A DNA stretch of 64,000 nt, taken from assembly GCF_004379255.2 (NCBI RefSeq), contig NC_056049.1, positions 7,316,001-7,380,000 of the forward strand, in the 5' to 3' direction. Under the pieces are notes generated by a model. It saw only the letters and a program-made list of their open reading frames with translations, was not told where the DNA came from and searched no databases. The translations under genes and the position numbers were made by a program. Positions 59,583 to 64,000 of the stretch are shown piece after piece; within the stretch, counting starts at the first letter, position 1; every line of letters starts with the position of its first letter. Origin of the DNA: Salvia splendens (taxonomy: Eukaryota; Streptophyta; Magnoliopsida; Lamiales; Lamiaceae).

Positions 59583-62428
59583 TTAAAGCTTTATATATTG
59601 AGGATCATAAAAGATAAATAAACAGATACTAGTATATTGAGAATAATAATACATTTGCGTAAAGTGTCTATAAATAAAAAGAGAGTAATTTTTATGAATG
59701 TGATAAAATAGTATAGTAACGAATTATACTCCTTTTGTCTAACGATACATTAAATGTCATGGAGTATTATTTTTTACTAGCTCTGAGTTTAAAGAAATTG
59801 TTTTAGAAATAATTTGAATATGTAAAATAAAGTGAATAAAAATAGTTAGTCGAATGTAAAATCTATTTATGTATATTGTTTTTATAATAAAATATTAGTG
59901 AAATGAGTTATTAGAATACGAAGTTTATTTATCAAAAATACGAAATACTCCATAAAAGGATAGAAGAAATGAAAATTGAGATATTTATTAGTGTACGAAA
60001 GGAGAGTAGTAATTTTTTTGGTACTAAAAAGCGGGAACAACCCGAAAATCTCAAAAAAACAAAAAATACCGATAATAGGAGACACCAAGTCTGTCATGCA
60101 GGAGCCAGATACTAAAGGCCAACGGAGAGGTATCTAGAACCCAGACTCCATGATGAAACCTTTACGTCTGTAGGCTGTATGTATAGTGTGATAAGTAGTC
60201 ATCAACAAAGTTACCTTCTCGATGTACATAACATACCATAGTTAAATCTGAGCCCAAAAGCAAACCACAAATTCGCTTTATATTAATTGAGTGTTAATAG
60301 AGAGTTCAAACTGCAACTTTTTTTTTTAAGATATGAAAGGTAGAATATTAGTTGGTCGATGGAATAATGGGATCTTATATTTAGGGCAGAAAGTGTGAAT
60401 GTAGTTAATGTTTGGTCACATTGAATAGTACAAATAAATGGTTTGTACCACAGCTGGCACAAAAGTGGTCTACCATAGCACATTCCTCGTAATTTCATTT
60501 AAATATTAATTAACACTTAACATTAAAACCCGACATGCTTAAACTTTTATACATCATCCTTTTTCTTTATGATCTTATAAACTTTATAATACTTTACTTT
60601 ATTTAGGTTGTGCATTTTTCTATAAATGAGTTGCTTCAGCCTTGATGCTATACATCCCCGCAATTAAGCAATTAAAACTCTTTTTATAAATAGGAATATG
60701 GAGTTATGATATGTAACCCGATCATAGTTGTCACAGAAGATTATACGGGTGTGTCCTTCGATTTTATATTCCACTAATTTATTCAATTTACTTTTCTTTA
60801 CATTGCTTAAAATTTGTGTCATAATCAAATAGGACTCTTATTAAGAGTTGGATGGAGTACATTTTTACATTTAGTTTCATGAATAAGTTACTAGAATAGG
60901 TACATGTAACCTATTTTTTGACCATTTGCAATAAAAGTGAAATGAATATTTCTATTAATGGACGAATGAAGTACTAATATTTATTATACAAAATAAGATT
61001 ATTACTTTAATAATACATTATGATTTATATTTATAACAAGGATTAAAATTTCTAAAGCATATAGTATATTTTTAGAATTTGGCAAATTAACTAAAATAAT
61101 CATTTTTTTATCAAATTATTCTGAAACTATGATATACTACTAAGTACATATTTATTTTTTAAAATTCTACTTTTGTTATAGGTATTAATTATGATGTATT
61201 AAGCAACAATAAATTTTTAATCTATAGAAAATATTTAATATAATACTAACACTAATATTAACGGGATGGTCATCTCATCCCATGTCACATGCCTTTAAAT
61301 TCCCAAATTTGGACACTTTGTCCATTAAAATATACTCCTATTTCATATTTATCGTCATAAAGCACAACTTAGTTGCTTGAAGGAGAAGCGATTTACATAC
61401 TCTCAATTTTAAGTTTGTAATTTCGAGACTAAGTTTCATATATTCTATTATGTGGATTGGAGCTTTTGCAATATACACATAATACTGAAAATTCGATAAC
61501 TTTTTTTAAAACTTGTAGCGGCAAGCTCTTTCTCGACTTTTACTCATTCCAATAGTTATAAGACGCTTCTCCTTCACTTAATATATTAGATATTCTGAGT
61601 CATCCAAGTATAATGATAACTCATTATTAATCCTTTGATTCATTTATATCTTGTTTTGCCTCCTAAAATATCATTATTCCTTTCAAATTAAAATAATTAT
61701 TGATATAAGATCGTTGAAGTCCAATTCCTAACTAAATTAAATACGGATACGTATGTAACTGGACGGTAGACATCTACCTAGACATACTAGTATTTATATT
61801 ATTGTCTACAAACTATTGATGGGATCTGGTGTTGGTAGAAATGATGTTTTGGTGCACTAGAGAATTCTCGTAACACATCTATGCCATAAAACACATTTGA
61901 CATTTTGTATTTCTTTTTCCTTTTTGGGGGAAAAAAGGGTGATGAAAATAATTTTAATCACATTTTAATTTTTCATCTAACTAAATTTGCGGCTAATTAG
62001 CACAAGTATTCCACAAATATGTTGATTTTCATTGAATAATGCACGAAATAGGAAGGTGGATAGAATTGACAACACAGCCTAAATGAAGACCACGAATCTC
62101 GAATTACCGACAAATCATAATAATGTTATTTTTATGACTTACCAAACTTCTTGTTTTGTATCGAGGTTTGACATGTCACATATTCCTTAATGAGATTAGT
62201 GTAATAAAAAAAACTTCTCTAAGTGATAAACCTATGGAGACTGTGGATTGAAATGGCTAAACGCAATAAAACAAACAAAACATAGATTAACTCTTACCAT
62301 TACTCTAAAACCAAATGGGATAGAAATTATATGAATCAACATCTCAATTTAGCACAATTAAGCTAACGTAGAGATTCAATCTCCGTCATCGAACACAGAA
62401 ACGGTGGTATTGTATTGAACAAAGTAAT
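59583..62428. other. Long AT-rich intergenic stretch
   Basis: About 2.8 kb with no credible ORF. At 60030-60160 a less AT-rich block (GCGGGAACAACCCGAAAATC ... GGTATCTAGAACCC) may be a decayed retroelement tail, but I cannot name it. Short TACTCC / GGAGTA pieces (for example 59728, 59761) look like Stowaway fragments. Nothing else is supported. Confidence 0.35.
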
Positions 62429-63427
62429 TGTTGGTGTTGATGATAATACTGGAATTACAAGAGATAAACAATATCGGGCGTAATACAACCCAAGAAAGAA
62501 GAACTAAAACTGAAAATTACAATGAAATCGAAACTGTAAACTGGAAATAAAACTTAGCCGAGTCGAGGAGGCCTCTTTCCGCAAGACGAGATACGTCCTG
62601 GTAGTGCTCTCAGTTTGGCGTGCCGTCCCCAAAGATAAAACGGCTACGTCTCTGGTGAAGCATCACCGCAATCAACAGAGCTCCAGCAAACTGGAAGAGG
62701 AGAGGGCAGAGCTTCGGGAAGAAAGACAATGCAGAGAGAGTATGATGCTTGTGAGTATGTTCGTATGTTGTTCTGTTGTACTAATGCAAGGAATGACTAG
62801 CCTATTTATAGGCTTGGTCCACTGCGGGAGTCAACTCAGCCTTGATGGTTGTCATCATGGCTCATCATGGCGGGGCAGTAACGGCCGGCCATTACGAGTT
62901 TGAAAGTTGGAGTGGTCGACTTTGAATCTAGACGATATACATGCCCTAGTTCAACCGTCACATGTGGACTTCGTGACTTGATCAAGACACTAATCAAGCC
63001 CTGCTGCCAAAAACAATAAGTCTGGGTCCAGGGACAAGTCCAAGTCCAAGGGCACGTGCACGGCTCGGCTCGGCGCGTGTGGGCTCTTTCACCCATCTTA
63101 GTCCACGATAATTACTAAGTGTAGTAAGTCACTTAATAAATACACATTTAAAGATGTGTCTCATCTCCTATGTGGGATAATTAACACTAGTTAATTACTC
63201 CCTACACTTTCAACTCATAGCTTTATCAGAAGCTACAATGTGACCAACTTTTATCCACTATTTCTCACTCACCGGGAATCGGATTTGAGAAAGTGAATAT
63301 ACTACGGTCATCTACGCGGAACGTAGATCAACGCTATATCATTTAATTTCCAAAAATTAAATGTCTCGTCACATTTATTATTGGTCAAACTTCGTTGACC
63401 GGACATCTTAAATTCAAGATTCCAACA
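62429..63427 (-). mobile_element. Solo LTR (999 bp) with a perfect target duplication
   Basis: Begins TGTTGGTGTTGATG, ends AGATTCCAACA, and is flanked by GTAAT on both sides (62424-62428, 63428-63432). The TGTTGG/CCAACA termini are typical of Copia-type LTRs. A TATA box on the minus strand (CCTATAAATAGGC, about 62803-62815) gives the orientation. No internal domain is present. Confidence 0.85.
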
Positions 63428-63775
63428 GTAATTTCATTTGTCTCATCAAATCTCGCAACTTCATATCCACAAAATTCCATTTCATATCTCTAATGGGAGC
63501 GTGAGTTTGATCATAATATGGTACAAACTGCAAATCCTCTAAAAGGGAATATGAAATACCTCAAAAGAGAAATAGTACTAAGCTTTTAAAAAGATAAGAC
63601 GTATAAAGAAGCTATGTACGGCAATCTACCAAGTTTCCTTAGATGCTAGCACGCTATACACAAGACAACCCGTCATCCTTATTGATACTTACATAATAGA
63701 GCAGCGCAACGTGGAGGTGGATAGAATAAAACTCACAGCATTTGGATATACACGCACATCATGATCCATGAGGCC
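63428..63775. other. Spacer, possibly 3' untranslated region of a right-edge gene
   Basis: Non-coding sequence between the solo LTR and the putative last exon. No repeat or motif recognised. Confidence 0.3.
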
Positions 63776-63891
63776 TCAGTCCGATTTCATTGAGACCTGG
63801 CCACGTTTGTCGTGCCAAGCGGATGAGTAGGCTGAAACTGCCGACCCTGTGACGGAAATGGAATGTTTGGCCAGGCCTATGCTTTTCTGCG
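63776..63891 (-). CDS. Possible last exon of a gene continuing beyond the right edge
   Basis: On the minus strand a good splice acceptor (GTACATTGTGGATTGCAG, ending 63892) opens a frame reading QKSIGLAKHSISVTGSAVSA, then SAWHDKRGQVSMKSD and TGA. The composition looks like a soluble protein C-terminus. An overlapping 71-codon frame (ending GLNEIGLRPHGS) ignores the acceptor and is less convincing. No family recognised, and the upstream exons lie outside the window. Confidence 0.35.
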
Positions 63892-64000
63892 CTGCAATCC
63901 ACAATGTACAAAAGAATCCAATCCAACCTGATTTTGACATCAGCGGTGAGCATTACACAAGATATACAAAGCAAGAAGAAAACTGCTGTCGAAGTTCAGA

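Noticed and set aside
60030..60160. Possible LINE tail
   Set aside because: Composition differs from its surroundings, but there is no coding sequence, poly-A tail or target duplication to support it.

Overview
The window is plant nuclear DNA. Spliced genes with GT/AG introns, a leaf-type ferredoxin-NADP+ reductase with a plastid transit peptide, a glycine-rich cold-shock-domain protein, Athila-type Ty3/gypsy retrotransposons primed by tRNA-Asp, and Tourist/Stowaway-like MITEs all fit an angiosperm, most likely a eudicot. I cannot place the species from sequence alone.

The left ~38 kb is a nested stack of mobile DNA. It opens with the 3' end of a Copia-like LTR retrotransposon (1-1112). Positions 1375-38209 are bounded by GGGCGTGTTCG inverted repeats and carry a broken PIF/Harbinger (HARBI1-like) transposase, three Myb/SANT-like pseudogenes, a two-B3-domain pseudogene and an open GRF-zinc-finger ORF. 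This looks like an old, unusually gene-rich PIF/Harbinger-type transposon of about 8.5 kb once later insertions are subtracted. An Athila element (A, 5636-32424, minus strand, target duplication ATGTG, LTRs ~1.6% diverged) sits in an exon of one Myb-like gene. A second Athila element (B, 11914-26374, minus strand, target duplication CATTT, LTRs differing by one 1-nt indel) sits inside the integrase region of A. B has an open 2026-aa gag-pol and an open 977-aa second ORF and looks very young; A has several independent lesions. A solo LTR (32872-34402, duplication CAAGA) is a further insertion in the Harbinger-like unit.

The right ~26 kb is gene-bearing and AT-rich: a cold-shock-domain/zinc-knuckle protein (42719-43555, minus), two tandem nine-exon leaf FNR genes (45630-47529 and 48225-50465, minus), a truncated Myb/SANT-like ORF (53106-53841, plus), a small conserved plant protein (58059-58511, plus) and a possible last exon of a gene running off the right edge (63776-63891, minus). 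Between them are Tourist-, Stowaway- and Harbinger-derived elements and two solo LTRs of one family (55145-55883, 62429-63427).

The observations most worth follow-up are: (i) the multi-gene Harbinger-like unit; (ii) an internal promoter-like module in Athila A that repeats the palindrome-array-plus-TATA layout of its own LTR just upstream of the third ORF, with a host-like leader also preceding the equivalent ORF in Athila B; (iii) conserved stem-loops with 13-nt spacers downstream of that ORF in both elements; and (iv) the tandem FNR pair with a conserved upstream block.
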